This document shows, in pieces, positions 42,534-50,971 of a stretch of DNA of 64,000 nt. The position numbers were made by a program, and so were the translations under genes. Below the pieces are notes generated by a model. It did no database searches. It saw nothing but the letters and a program-made list of their open reading frames with translations, and was not told the DNA's origin. Each line of letters begins with the position of its first letter. The stretch's first letter is position 1. The DNA is from Methylobacterium sp. (GTDB taxonomy: Bacteria > Pseudomonadota > Alphaproteobacteria > Rhizobiales > Beijerinckiaceae): assembly GCA_013823325.1 (NCBI GenBank), contig PNLY01000007.1:48227-112226 (forward strand). The letters run 5' to 3'.

Positions 42534-43208
42534 ATGAGCCAGCCCGATCCGGAGCGCGACGGCGAGCCTCTGAAGCTCAGGGAGCGGGCCTATGCCAGCT
42601 TCACCGAGCGGCTGCTCGCGCGCGAGATCCGGCCGGGCCAGTTCGTCACCCAGCGCGAGCTCGTCGCCATGACGGGCTACCCGCTCGGCGCCATCCGCGA
42701 GCTGATCCCGCGGCTCGAGGCGGAAGGGCTGATCAAGACCGTGCCGCAGCGCGGCATGCAGGTCGCCCATGTCGACCTCAATTTGATCCGCAACGCCTTC
42801 CAGTTCCGGCTCTTCCTCGAGAAGGAAGCGACCGCCGCCTATACGAGGACCGCGACCGACGAGGAGATCGCCGAGCAGCGCCAGCGGCATGAGGCGATCA
42901 TCCGCCGCGCCGAGGCCGGCGGCGACGAGACGCTGATCGAGGATGCGGAGAACGTCGACCGGCTGATGCACGAGATGATCATCGACCATCTCGACAACGA
43001 CATCGTCAGCCAGGCCTTCCGCGTCACCTGGCTGAAGATCAGGCTGATCCGGCAATACGAGACGCGAATCCAGAACCACATCCTCATCCCGGTGATGCAG
43101 GACCATCTCAAGATCATCGCCGCGATCGAGTCGCGCGATCCCGAGGCGGCTGCCGCCGAGATGAGCGCGCATATCAACAACGCCCGGACGAGGGCGATGA
43201 GCTACTGA
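42534..43208 (+). CDS. GntR-family transcriptional regulator (FCD type)
   Basis: A 224-aa regulator with an N-terminal winged helix (about 15-75; TQRELVAMTGYPLGAIRELIPRLEAEGLI) and a helical FCD domain (about 85-215). The start has GAGGAGGA upstream and follows the aldolase by 10 nt, so it is cotranscribed with it. It is the likely controller of the fucose-type genes and of the TRAP genes that follow; its ligand is probably the sugar acid intermediate. Confidence 0.9.
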   Translation: MSQPDPERDGEPLKLRERAYASFTERLLAREIRPGQFVTQRELVAMTGYPLGAIRELIPRLEAEGLIKTVPQRGMQVAHVDLNLIRNAFQFRLFLEKEATAAYTRTATDEEIAEQRQRHEAIIRRAEAGGDETLIEDAENVDRLMHEMIIDHLDNDIVSQAFRVTWLKIRLIRQYETRIQNHILIPVMQDHLKIIAAIESRDPEAAAAEMSAHINNARTRAMSY

Positions 43209-43265
43209 ATATCAAACAACCAGACCGGGAAACGGCTGTTTCTAGGGAGAAGACCGAAGCGCTTA

Positions 43266-43391
43266 CCTACAGCCCTCATCCTGAGGAGCCGCGTCAGCGG
43301 CGTCTCGAAGGGTGCTTCAGGAGGCTCCAGAACCGTCCGGAACATCCTTCGAGACGCGATCTGCGATCGCTCCTCAGGATGAGGGCTGTAG
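43266..43391. repeat. Long intergenic inverted repeat (CCTCATCCTGAGGAGC type)
   Basis: CCTACAGCCCTCATCCTGAGGAGC at the left end has its reverse complement at the right end, with a partly paired centre containing CGTCTCGAAGG and CCTTCGAGACG. The whole could fold as one long hairpin between gntR and dctP. Similar CCTCATCCTGAGGAGC elements are common in alphaproteobacteria. Confidence 0.75.
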
Positions 43392-43427
43392 GGGAGGCGC
43401 CGAGGTCACAACGGGAGGAGAACGACG

Positions 43428-44420
43428 ATGACCAAACTGACGAAACGCGCCTTTCTCGCCGGTTCCGCCGCGGCCGGCACGATGATCGCGATGCCGACCG
43501 TGCTGCGCGCTCAGGCGACCGTGCTGCGCTGGGGCGAGATGCTGCCGGTGACCCATCCGCAGGTGCAGATGGTCGACCGCATCGCCAATGAGGTGAAGGA
43601 GAAAACCTCCGGCCGCGTCGACATCCAGTCCTTCCCGGCCGGCCAGCTCGGCTCCGGCAAGGACATGATGGAATCGGTCGCCTCTGGCGCGCTGACCATG
43701 ACGACGGACGGCGCTGCCGCGCTCGGCTCCTTCCTGCCGCAGCTTTCGGTGGTCGAGGCGCCCTATCTCTGGCGCGACCCCGCCCATATGGCCAAGGTCG
43801 CCAAGGCGCCGGTGTTCGCCCAGATGAACGAGGAGCTGATCAAGAAGCGCGGCATGCGCATGGCGGCCGTGACCTATTATGGCAAGCGCCACCTCACCAC
43901 CGGCTCGAAGGCGGTGAAGAGCGCTGCCGACGTGGCCGGCCTGAAGCTGCGCGTGCCGCCGGTCGACACCTTCCGCGCCATGGTCGAGGCCTGGGGCGCC
44001 AAGGCGACGCCGGTCAACTTCAACGAACTCTACCTCGCGCTGAGCCAGGGCGCGGTCGACGGCCAGGAGAACCCGCTGCCGACGATCCATAGCGCCAAAC
44101 TGCAGGAGGTGCAGAAGCACCTGATCCTGACCGGCCACATCATCACGCCGCGCCTGATCATCGTGAACCAGGACTTCTGGAAGGGGCTGAAGGACGCCGA
44201 CCGGACGATCCTGGAGGCGGCCATCGCCAACGGCGTCGCCTGGCAGGACGCCGAGCTCGCCAGCCAGGAAGGCAGCCTCGTCGCGACGCTGAAGGCGGCC
44301 GGGATGAGCGTCACCGAGCCCGACCTCGAAAGCTTCAGCAAGCCGGTGCTGGCGAGCCTGCCCAAGCAGTTCGAAAGCAAATGGGGCAAGGGCACCTGGG
44401 ACGCGCTCGCGGCCCTGTGA
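43428..44420 (+). CDS. dctP: TRAP transporter substrate-binding protein DctP
   Basis: A 330-aa periplasmic receptor with a signal peptide (TKRAFLAGSAAAGTMIAM, cleavage near LRA-Q, residue 26; a Tat-like KR start). DctP features: VLRWGEMLPVTHPQVQM, FPAGQLGSGKDMMESV, GLKLRVPPVDTF with the carboxylate-binding Arg, and LALSQGAVDGQENPL. GGGAGGAGAA precedes the start. It belongs with dctQ and dctM downstream but is separated from them by a 193-nt gap holding a large hairpin repeat. The ligand is probably a sugar acid related to the aldolase pathway (inference). Confidence 0.93.
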   Translation: MTKLTKRAFLAGSAAAGTMIAMPTVLRAQATVLRWGEMLPVTHPQVQMVDRIANEVKEKTSGRVDIQSFPAGQLGSGKDMMESVASGALTMTTDGAAALGSFLPQLSVVEAPYLWRDPAHMAKVAKAPVFAQMNEELIKKRGMRMAAVTYYGKRHLTTGSKAVKSAADVAGLKLRVPPVDTFRAMVEAWGAKATPVNFNELYLALSQGAVDGQENPLPTIHSAKLQEVQKHLILTGHIITPRLIIVNQDFWKGLKDADRTILEAAIANGVAWQDAELASQEGSLVATLKAAGMSVTEPDLESFSKPVLASLPKQFESKWGKGTWDALAAL

Positions 44421-44446
44421 CGGGCAAATTCGTAAGTGAGTCTGGC

Positions 44447-44600
44447 GCGGGGAACCCTCTCCTGGAAGGAGAGGGTAGGGTGAGGTGTAGGCGGTTCGAC
44501 CAGCGCCGCGAGCCCTCGCCGCGCCCTTCGGTTCACGCCAACGTTTCCGCTCCGAGCACCTCACCCCTGCCCCTCTCCTTCCAGGAGAGGGGTGCCCCGC
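44447..44600. repeat. Large hairpin repeat, copy 1 (CCCTCTCCT...AGGAGAGGG type)
   Basis: The ends (GCGGGG, CCCTCTCCTGGAAGGAGAGGG, and the mirrored CCCTCTCCTTCCAGGAGAGGGG, CCCCGC) pair over a long stretch around a loop with GTTCGACCAG and GCCAACGTTTCC. A homologous copy in the other orientation lies at 59765-59911. It separates dctP from dctQM. Confidence 0.8.
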
Positions 44601-44613
44601 GGTTCAAGGTCCA

Positions 44614-45117
44614 ATGGCTATGAAATCCGTCGTCGCCCTCACCGACCGTCTCGTCCGCGCCGCCGCCGTCGGCCTGCTGCTGGCGTTGCTGGTCGCGGTC
44701 CTGCTCGGCGTCGGCTCGCGCCAGCTCAACGCCCCGCTCGCCTGGACCGATGAGCTGGCGCAATACCTGCTGGTCTGGACCGGCTTCGTCGGCTGGATCA
44801 TCGCGGCTCGCCGACGCTCGCATATCCGCATCACCGTCTTTGCCGATCTCCTGCCCAAGTCGGCCGGGCGCCTGCTGGAGATCGTGACGCAGGCCGCGAT
44901 CATCCTCTTCGCCGCGATCCTGATCCGCTACTCCTTCGGGCTGATCGAGCGGACCTGGGATGTCGAATCGATCGCGCTGCCCGTATCGAGCGCAGCCCTC
45001 TACGTGGTGATGCCGCTGGCAGGCCTCGCTTTGATCCTGCAGGCGCTGGCCGAGATCGGCGACGTGCTCGCCGGCCGCAAGGTCGACACCGCCGAGCCGG
45101 GGACGCAGCCGCTATGA
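44614..45117 (+). CDS. dctQ: TRAP transporter small permease DctQ
   Basis: A 167-aa four-helix membrane subunit. It has the DctQ block RQLNAPLAWTDELAQYLLVWTGFVGWIIAARRRSHI (about residues 35-70) and hydrophobic segments near 10-30, 46-66, 85-105 and 125-148. Its stop overlaps the dctM start as ATGA. It lies just after the hairpin repeat, so its expression may be uncoupled from that of dctP. Confidence 0.92.
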   Translation: MAMKSVVALTDRLVRAAAVGLLLALLVAVLLGVGSRQLNAPLAWTDELAQYLLVWTGFVGWIIAARRRSHIRITVFADLLPKSAGRLLEIVTQAAIILFAAILIRYSFGLIERTWDVESIALPVSSAALYVVMPLAGLALILQALAEIGDVLAGRKVDTAEPGTQPL

Positions 45118-46400
45118 GCACGCTGATGCTGCAGATCCTGCCGGTCTGGTTCGCCGCGTTGCTGCTGGGCGTGCCGCTCTTCGTCTCGATGGGGCTGGCG
45201 GCGATAGCCTTCGCCTTCTTCGGTGGCTTCCCGCTCGGCATCGTCCCGCAGAAGATCGCGCAATCCGCCAACTCGTTCCCGCTGCTGGCGGCGCCGCTCT
45301 TTATCCTGATGGGCAACATCATGAATTCGGCGGGGATCACCGACCGGATCTTCGCCTTTGCCACGGCCTGCGTCGGCTGGCTGCGCGGCGGGCTCTGCCA
45401 CGCCAACATCCTCGCCAGCGTGATTTTCGCGGGAATGTCGGGCTCGGCGGTGGCTGATGCCGGAGGCGTCGGCACGCTCGAGATCAAGGCGATGCAGGAC
45501 GAGGGCTACGATCCCGAGACGGCGGCGGCGATCACGGCGGCTTCGGCGACGATCGGGCCGATCATCCCGCCTTCGCTGCCAATGGTGATCTACGGCGTTT
45601 CCGCCGACGTCTCGATCGGCGGGCTCTTCCTCGCCGGCGTCATCCCCGGCCTGCTGATGGCCGGCGCGCTGATGGCGATGGTGGTCTATGTCGCGAAGAA
45701 GCGCGATCTGCCGCGCCATCCCTTCCCCGGCGCGGCCCAGCTCTGGGTCGCCTATAAGGAGGCGCACTGGGCGCTGATGACCCCGGTCATCCTGTTCGGC
45801 GGGATGATGCTGGGCATCTTTACGCCGACGGAGGCGGCTGCGGTCGCGACCGCCTATGCGATCGTGCTCGGCCTCTTCGTCTACAAGAGCTTCTCGCTGA
45901 ACGATCTGCCGGAACTGGTGGTGCAGACCGTCGAGACCACCGGTGTCGTGCTGGCGCTGGTGATGGCGGCGGCGGCGCTCGGCTGGTGCCTGTCGATTTC
46001 GCGCATCCCGCAGACGGTCGGCCCGATGCTGGTCGACCTCGCCGGCAACCCGCTGATCTTCCTCCTGATCGTCAACCTGCTGCTGCTCTTCGTCGGCTGC
46101 TTCATGGAAGCGCTGGCGGCGATGCTGATCCTGATCCCGATTCTGACGCCTGCCGCGGCGCAGTTCGGCATCGATCCGGTCCAGTTCGGGCTGATTTTCG
46201 TGCTCAACCTGATGATCGGCACGATCACGCCGCCGGTGGGCGTCGTGCTCTTCGTCACCTCGAAGATCGCCAAGATCTCGTTCGAGGCGATGTCGCGGGC
46301 GATCGTGCCCTGGCTCCTGCCGCTGCTCGCCGTGCTCGCCGCGATCACGCTCTGGCCACCGCTGACGACCTGGCTGCCGAACCTCGTGCTCGGCAAATGA
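45114..46400 (+). CDS. dctM: TRAP transporter large permease DctM
   Basis: A 428-aa, about 12-helix permease. Signature regions: AAPLFILMGNIMNSAGI, FAGMSGSAVADAGGVGT, ASATIGPIIPPSLPMVIYG, FTPTEAAAVATAYA and GTITPPVGVVLF. It overlaps dctQ by 4 nt and ends 7 nt before the convergent SIS gene, leaving no room for a separate terminator. Confidence 0.95.
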   Translation: MSTLMLQILPVWFAALLLGVPLFVSMGLAAIAFAFFGGFPLGIVPQKIAQSANSFPLLAAPLFILMGNIMNSAGITDRIFAFATACVGWLRGGLCHANILASVIFAGMSGSAVADAGGVGTLEIKAMQDEGYDPETAAAITAASATIGPIIPPSLPMVIYGVSADVSIGGLFLAGVIPGLLMAGALMAMVVYVAKKRDLPRHPFPGAAQLWVAYKEAHWALMTPVILFGGMMLGIFTPTEAAAVATAYAIVLGLFVYKSFSLNDLPELVVQTVETTGVVLALVMAAAALGWCLSISRIPQTVGPMLVDLAGNPLIFLLIVNLLLLFVGCFMEALAAMLILIPILTPAAAQFGIDPVQFGLIFVLNLMIGTITPPVGVVLFVTSKIAKISFEAMSRAIVPWLLPLLAVLAAITLWPPLTTWLPNLVLGK

Positions 46401-46407
46401 GATTGGC

Positions 46408-47433
46408 TCAGACCGTCCGCGTCACCTTGGAGAGGTGGGGCGGGCGGTCCGGATCGAGACCGCGGCTTTGCGCGAGCGTCGCGAGCGCGCCATAGAAGGC
46501 GCGGGCCTGCGCCAGCGGCAGCAGGGCAGCCGGCAGATCGGGCGGAAGTGGCAAACTCTCTCCGACGCCGGGACTACCGCCGGCATAGCGCAGATCGGCG
46601 CCGAGGCCAGCGAACGCTGTGGCGGCAGCGCTCACGCTCTCGCTGCCCTCGTCGCCCGGATCGAGCGCCAGCGCCGGAAAGCCCGGGCCGACCAGCGCGA
46701 GCGGGCCGTGCAGCACCTCGGCGGCGCTGAAGGCCTCGGCATGGATGCGGCAGGTCTCCTTGAATTTGAGCGCGATCTCCTGGGCGATGCCGAAGGACAG
46801 CCCGCGCCCGATCACATAGAGGCTGCTGGCCTCGCGCCAGGAGAGCAGGGCCGGTGTCCAGTCGCAACGCCCGGCGGCGTCGAATGCCTCGGGCGCCTGC
46901 GCCAGCGCGGCGGACAGGGCCTCGTCCTGCGCCCACTCGGCCGTCAGCTGCAGGAAGGCGAGGCAGGTGGCGAGGAAGCTCTTGGTCGCGGCGACGCTCT
47001 TCTCTGCCCCCGCCCGCAGCGGCACGAGCACGTCGACCATGGCGGCGAGGGGCGAGCCCTCGTCATTGACGAAGCCGACCACCAGTGCCCCGGCCCGCCT
47101 CGCAGCTTCGGTCAGCAGCAGCGCGTCGGGGCTGCGGCCGGATTGCGAGGCGGCGATGAACACGGCGCGCGACAGATCGAGCTCGCCGCCATAGACCGAG
47201 GCGAGGCTCGGGCCGAGCGAGGCGACCGGCAGGCCGAGGGTGCGTTCGATCAGGTATTTGCCATAGGTCGCGGCATGGTCGGAGGAGCCGCGCGCGCAGG
47301 TTGCGACGAAGGCCGGCCGCTTGATCCGCAGGCGTTCGACGAGATCGGCGATGGCCGCGCCGTTCTCGCTGCGCTGGCGGCGCGCGACGGTGGCGGCCTC
47401 GGCCGCCTCACGAGTGAGCAGGGCTTCAACCAT
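46408..47433 (-). CDS. SIS-domain sugar-phosphate isomerase/deaminase or deglycase
   Basis: A 341-aa protein equal to the isomerase half of glucosamine-6-phosphate synthase without the glutaminase half. It has two SIS domains: TCARGSSDHAA (45-55) with AASQSGRSPDALL (95-107) bind the phosphosugar, and KFKETCRIHAEAFSAAEVLHGPLALV carries E226 and H242, matching E488 and H504 of E. coli GlmS. The C-terminal HLSK retains the lysine of the GlmS tail. This set fits type II glucosamine-6-phosphate deaminase or fructosamine-6-phosphate deglycase (FrlB type). It overlaps the PfkB gene by 8 nt and is the last gene of the operon. Confidence 0.85.
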   Translation of the reverse strand: MVEALLTREAAEAATVARRQRSENGAAIADLVERLRIKRPAFVATCARGSSDHAATYGKYLIERTLGLPVASLGPSLASVYGGELDLSRAVFIAASQSGRSPDALLLTEAARRAGALVVGFVNDEGSPLAAMVDVLVPLRAGAEKSVAATKSFLATCLAFLQLTAEWAQDEALSAALAQAPEAFDAAGRCDWTPALLSWREASSLYVIGRGLSFGIAQEIALKFKETCRIHAEAFSAAEVLHGPLALVGPGFPALALDPGDEGSESVSAAATAFAGLGADLRYAGGSPGVGESLPLPPDLPAALLPLAQARAFYGALATLAQSRGLDPDRPPHLSKVTRTV

Positions 47434-48385
47434 GGCAGCGCAAGGGCTCTTCGAGCAATCGGTCGGCGATGTCGGCAACCTGACGTGGATCGATCCCCCG
47501 GCCGGCGCCGCCGACACTCTGGACCGAGAGCGTACCACAGGCGATGCCTTCGGCGAGGGCGCGTTCGGCGGGGCTCTCACGGAGCCAGGCGGCAAGGAAG
47601 CCGGCGTTGAAGGCATCGCCCGCGCCGGTGGTGTCGAGCACGCCCTGGCAGGGCGCGGCGGGGAGCGCGAGGCTCTCCTGCCCGTGATAGAGGCGGGCGC
47701 CGTTACCACCATCCTTGATCACCACCAGCGAAAAATTCCGGGCAAGCCGCCGTCCGGCTGTATCGAGATCGTCGCTATCGGCGATCGCGCGCGCTTCTGC
47801 TGCGTTCGGCAGGAAGATGTCGACGCCATTGCACAGGGCGATGAGATCGGGCGAGCGGATCAGGGCATCGTCCCAGCTCGGGTCGAGCGAGACGGTGAGG
47901 CCGTGATGTTTGGCGTCGGTCACCAGATGCGGGATCTCGGCCAGCGTCGCGAATTCGGCGATGTGGAGATGGGCCGCGCGGACATCGCCGAGCGCGGCGG
48001 GCAGCGTCGCCGGGCGGGCTGGCCCGGCACGGCGGGAGAGGAAGGCGCGCTCGCCATCCTGCACCATCGCGACGGTGAGCTGCGGGCCGGCGTCGGGCGC
48101 GCGCTCCAAAAAGCCTAGCTCGACGCCGCTGCGGTCGAGAGCCGGCAGCAGCGATTGCGCAAGCGGGTCCTCGCCGAGGCGCGCGAGCAAGGCGGCGGGG
48201 CGCCCCAGGCCGACGAGATGGGCCGCGGTGATGAAGCCGCCGCCGCCGGGCACGATCGTGAGGTCCTCGGCGAAGCGCTCCTCGCCGAGGCGCGGCATCG
48301 CCTTGAGCCCGCGGAAGACGAGGTCGCAATAGAGCCGGCCGGTGCTGAGCACGAGCCCGTCCGGCCGTGGCTGCCGGGCCGTCAC
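47426..48385 (-). CDS. PfkB-family carbohydrate kinase
   Basis: A 319-aa ribokinase-fold kinase. The N-terminal GGGGFITAAHLVGLG (47-61) binds the sugar, and the C-terminal DTTGAGDAF (251-259) carries the catalytic base D257 and anion hole. NAAEARA at 194-200 is the usual NxxE-type region. Paired with the SIS protein it probably phosphorylates an amino sugar or a sugar-amine adduct before deamination, as FrlD does before FrlB. It overlaps the ATPase gene by 4 nt. Confidence 0.88.
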   Translation of the reverse strand: MTARQPRPDGLVLSTGRLYCDLVFRGLKAMPRLGEERFAEDLTIVPGGGGFITAAHLVGLGRPAALLARLGEDPLAQSLLPALDRSGVELGFLERAPDAGPQLTVAMVQDGERAFLSRRAGPARPATLPAALGDVRAAHLHIAEFATLAEIPHLVTDAKHHGLTVSLDPSWDDALIRSPDLIALCNGVDIFLPNAAEARAIADSDDLDTAGRRLARNFSLVVIKDGGNGARLYHGQESLALPAAPCQGVLDTTGAGDAFNAGFLAAWLRESPAERALAEGIACGTLSVQSVGGAGRGIDPRQVADIADRLLEEPLRCHG

Positions 48386-49449
48386 AGGGCGCGCTCGCTC
48401 TGGGCGTCGAACAGGCGCAAGCCCGAGGCCGCGGCGCCGAGCTGGACGGCGCTGCCGACGGCGGGCGGGTTCTTGGCAGGAGCCGAGGCGAGCAGCAAAC
48501 CGCCTGCGGCCTCGACATGGACGAAGGTCTCCGGCCCCAGCGGCTCGACCACGGCGACCGTGCCGGAGAGGATGAGGTCGGCGGCTTCGCCCTGATCCAG
48601 CACGCGCAGTTCCTGCGGCCGGACGCCGATGAGGACATCGCTCGGGAGCGCGGTGGGCCAGGCGAGCGGCGCTTCGCCTAGGCGCAGCGTGCTACGGCCG
48701 GCCTCCGCCACCGCTTTCGCCGGCATGATGTTCATCGTCGGCGAGCCGATGAAGCGGGCGGTGAAGACGTCGGCCGGCTTCTCATAGAGCTCCATCGGTG
48801 CGCCGACCTGGAGGATATGGCCGTCGCGCATCACCACGATCCGGTCGGCAAGGGTCATCGCCTCGACCTGGTCATGGGTGACGAAGACGATGGTGGTTCC
48901 CAGCCTCTGGTGCAGGCGCTTGATCTCGAGCCGCATCTGCGCGCGCAATTGCGCATCGAGATTGGAGAGCGGCTCGTCGAACAGGAAGACGGCGGGGTCG
49001 CGCACCATGGCGCGGCCGATAGCGACGCGCTGGCGCTGGCCGCCGGAGAGGGCGGACGGGCGGCGCTCCAAGAGCGGCGTCAGGCCGAGCACCTCGGCGA
49101 CCTCCTCGACCCGCTTGCGCTTGGCTGCCTTGTCGAGCCCGGAGGTGTAGAGGCCGAAGGCGATGTTCTCGGCGACGCTCATATGCGGGTAGATCGCATA
49201 GTTCTGGAACACCATGGCGATGTTCCGCTCTTTCGGCTCGAGCCGGTTCACCACCCGACCGCCGATCGAAATCGTGCCGTCGTTGATCTCCTCCAGCCCG
49301 GCGACCATGCGCAGGGTCGTCGACTTGCCGCAGCCGGACGGGCCGACGAAGACGACGAATTCGCCATCCTGGATGTCGAGGTCGATGCCATGCACGACCT
49401 GCGTCGGGCCATAGCGCTTGACCAGTCTCTCGATCGCGATCCCGGCCAT
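48382..49449 (-). CDS. Sugar ABC transporter ATP-binding protein (UgpC/MsmX type)
   Basis: A 355-aa ATPase of the CUT1 class. Walker A is GPSGCGKST (36-44), the Q-loop FQNYAIYPHM, the signature LSGGQ (134-138) and Walker B FLFDEP (155-160); the H-loop is in FVTHDQVEAM. The C-terminal TOBE/OB region (about 240-350) is present, as in regulatory or multi-system ATPases. It is the only ABC ATPase in the window and may also serve the permeases at 39801-41548. The start overlaps the lyase stop by 1 nt. Confidence 0.94.
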   Translation of the reverse strand: MAGIAIERLVKRYGPTQVVHGIDLDIQDGEFVVFVGPSGCGKSTTLRMVAGLEEINDGTISIGGRVVNRLEPKERNIAMVFQNYAIYPHMSVAENIAFGLYTSGLDKAAKRKRVEEVAEVLGLTPLLERRPSALSGGQRQRVAIGRAMVRDPAVFLFDEPLSNLDAQLRAQMRLEIKRLHQRLGTTIVFVTHDQVEAMTLADRIVVMRDGHILQVGAPMELYEKPADVFTARFIGSPTMNIMPAKAVAEAGRSTLRLGEAPLAWPTALPSDVLIGVRPQELRVLDQGEAADLILSGTVAVVEPLGPETFVHVEAAGGLLLASAPAKNPPAVGSAVQLGAAASGLRLFDAQSERAL

Positions 49450-50966
49450 CAGGCGGCTCCTGCAAGGGCGGTGAAGGCTGCGTCGAGCTCGCGGCGTGCG
49501 GCGTCTTCGCGTTTGGCGGTCGCAGCGGCTGCGTCTTCAGCTGCCGTGAGCTCGCCGCGATAGGCGGCGAGCGCTTCGCCGAGCGCCGTCGGGCCCGGCC
49601 CGCCGAAGCGCTCGCGCAGAGCGACGAAGTTCTCCGGCGAGACCGCGGTGGCGAAATCCTCGCGGCTGAGCTGCGGCTCGCGGCCCGCAGCGTGGCGGAA
49701 GGCGGCGGCGAAAGGCGCGTAGCCGTCGCGCGGCAGGTCGCCGTCCTTGGCGACGACCGCGCGCGCGACCGCTGCCGCGATCTCATGCGCCGCGCGGAAG
49801 GAAAGCCCTTCCTGGCGCACCAGCGTATCGGCGAGTTCGGTGACGGTGATGCAGGAGCGCCGGATCGTCTCGGCGACGCGGCGGCTGTCGACGCTGAGCG
49901 CCGGCAGCAGCGCGGCCAGCAGGTCGAGCACGCGCCCGCCGCTCTCGAAGGTCTGGTAGCCGGCGTCCTGCGTCTCGCCTTCGCTGTCGTTCATGTCGGT
50001 GAACGGCGTGTTGTGGACGATGTCGCGGACCATGCGGGCGCGGCTCATCGTCTGCGAGGCGAGATGGCGCAAATGCTCGATCGGCACCGGATTGCGCTTC
50101 TGCGGCATGATCGAGGAGATCTGCACGAAGGCGTTGGGGACGTAGATCTGGCCGACCTCGAAGGCGGTCCAGAACTGCAGGTCCTGGATCAGCCGGCCGA
50201 GATGCAGGAAGACCAGCTCGATCGCGCTGAATACGGCGGTCGTGTAGTCGACCGCGGCGATGCAGCCATAGGAATTCCGCAACGGCGCCTCGAAGCCGAG
50301 CAGATGGGCGGTGCGATGGCGGTCGAGCGGGAAGCCGGAGGTCGTGATCGCGGCTGCCCCGAGCGGGCAAAGGTCGAGCAACTCGCGCGCCTGCATCAGG
50401 CGCCGATGGTCGCGCAGCATCACCTCGATCGCGGCGGAAAGGTAATGGCCGAGCGTCGAGGGCTGGGCCGGCTGACCATGGGTGTAGGCGACGATCAGCG
50501 TCGCCTTCTCGCGCTCGGCCAGCGTCAACGCCGCGGCGATCAGGGCGCGCAGCTGGCCGGCAAGCTTGTCGAGTCGCGGCTTCAGCGCCAGCTTGAACAA
50601 GGTGTGGTCGATGTCGTTGCGTGAGCGGCCCGTGTGCAGGCGGCCATTGTCGTCGGGTTGCAGCCGCTTGCGCAGCTCGGCCTCGACCAGGAAGAAATAA
50701 TCCTCGACCTCGCCGGTATAGGTCAGCGCCGCTGGCTCGATCTCTTTCTCGACCGCAATCAGGGCTCGGGCGATGCGCGAGGCGGTCTCCCGCGGGAGAA
50801 TCCCCGTCTCGGCCAGCATGACGAGATGGGCGCGGTCGATGGCGCGGAAGCCGTCGACATGATGCGTCCTGGCCCCGTCGAAGAGCGGGCGCAGCACCGT
50901 CTCCTTGTAGACCGGGTTCGGAAAGACGGAGTTATCGCTGACGCGCGGGTCGGCGGGTTCGATCAT
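49449..50966 (-). CDS. Argininosuccinate-lyase-like C-N lyase (aspartase/fumarase superfamily)
   Basis: A 505-aa member of the superfamily that eliminates fumarate from N-substituted aspartates. Signature regions are HTGRSRND (111-118), YTHGQPAQP (161-169) and the flexible catalytic loop SSIMPQKRNP (284-293). A GSS-type serine is kept, but THGQ replaces the THLQ common in ArgH. An ordinary arginine-biosynthesis role is doubtful because the gene lies between sugar ABC permease and ATPase genes (6-nt gap before it, 1-nt overlap after it). EDDS lyases are ArgH-like enzymes acting on other N-succinyl compounds, so a glycated or N-sugar aspartate is a reasonable substrate guess (inference). Confidence 0.82.
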   Translation of the reverse strand: MIEPADPRVSDNSVFPNPVYKETVLRPLFDGARTHHVDGFRAIDRAHLVMLAETGILPRETASRIARALIAVEKEIEPAALTYTGEVEDYFFLVEAELRKRLQPDDNGRLHTGRSRNDIDHTLFKLALKPRLDKLAGQLRALIAAALTLAEREKATLIVAYTHGQPAQPSTLGHYLSAAIEVMLRDHRRLMQARELLDLCPLGAAAITTSGFPLDRHRTAHLLGFEAPLRNSYGCIAAVDYTTAVFSAIELVFLHLGRLIQDLQFWTAFEVGQIYVPNAFVQISSIMPQKRNPVPIEHLRHLASQTMSRARMVRDIVHNTPFTDMNDSEGETQDAGYQTFESGGRVLDLLAALLPALSVDSRRVAETIRRSCITVTELADTLVRQEGLSFRAAHEIAAAVARAVVAKDGDLPRDGYAPFAAAFRHAAGREPQLSREDFATAVSPENFVALRERFGGPGPTALGEALAAYRGELTAAEDAAAATAKREDAARRELDAAFTALAGAA

Positions 50967-50971
50967 CGAAC

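Noticed and set aside
43209-43427. Repeats near gntR considered as a CRISPR array
   Set aside because: The repeated units are inverted, not direct, and are not regularly spaced; the region is a single palindromic element.
49449-50966. Calling the lyase argH of arginine biosynthesis
   Set aside because: The fold and signature fit, but the position inside a sugar-uptake operon and the altered THGQ motif argue for another N-succinyl substrate, so no symbol is given.
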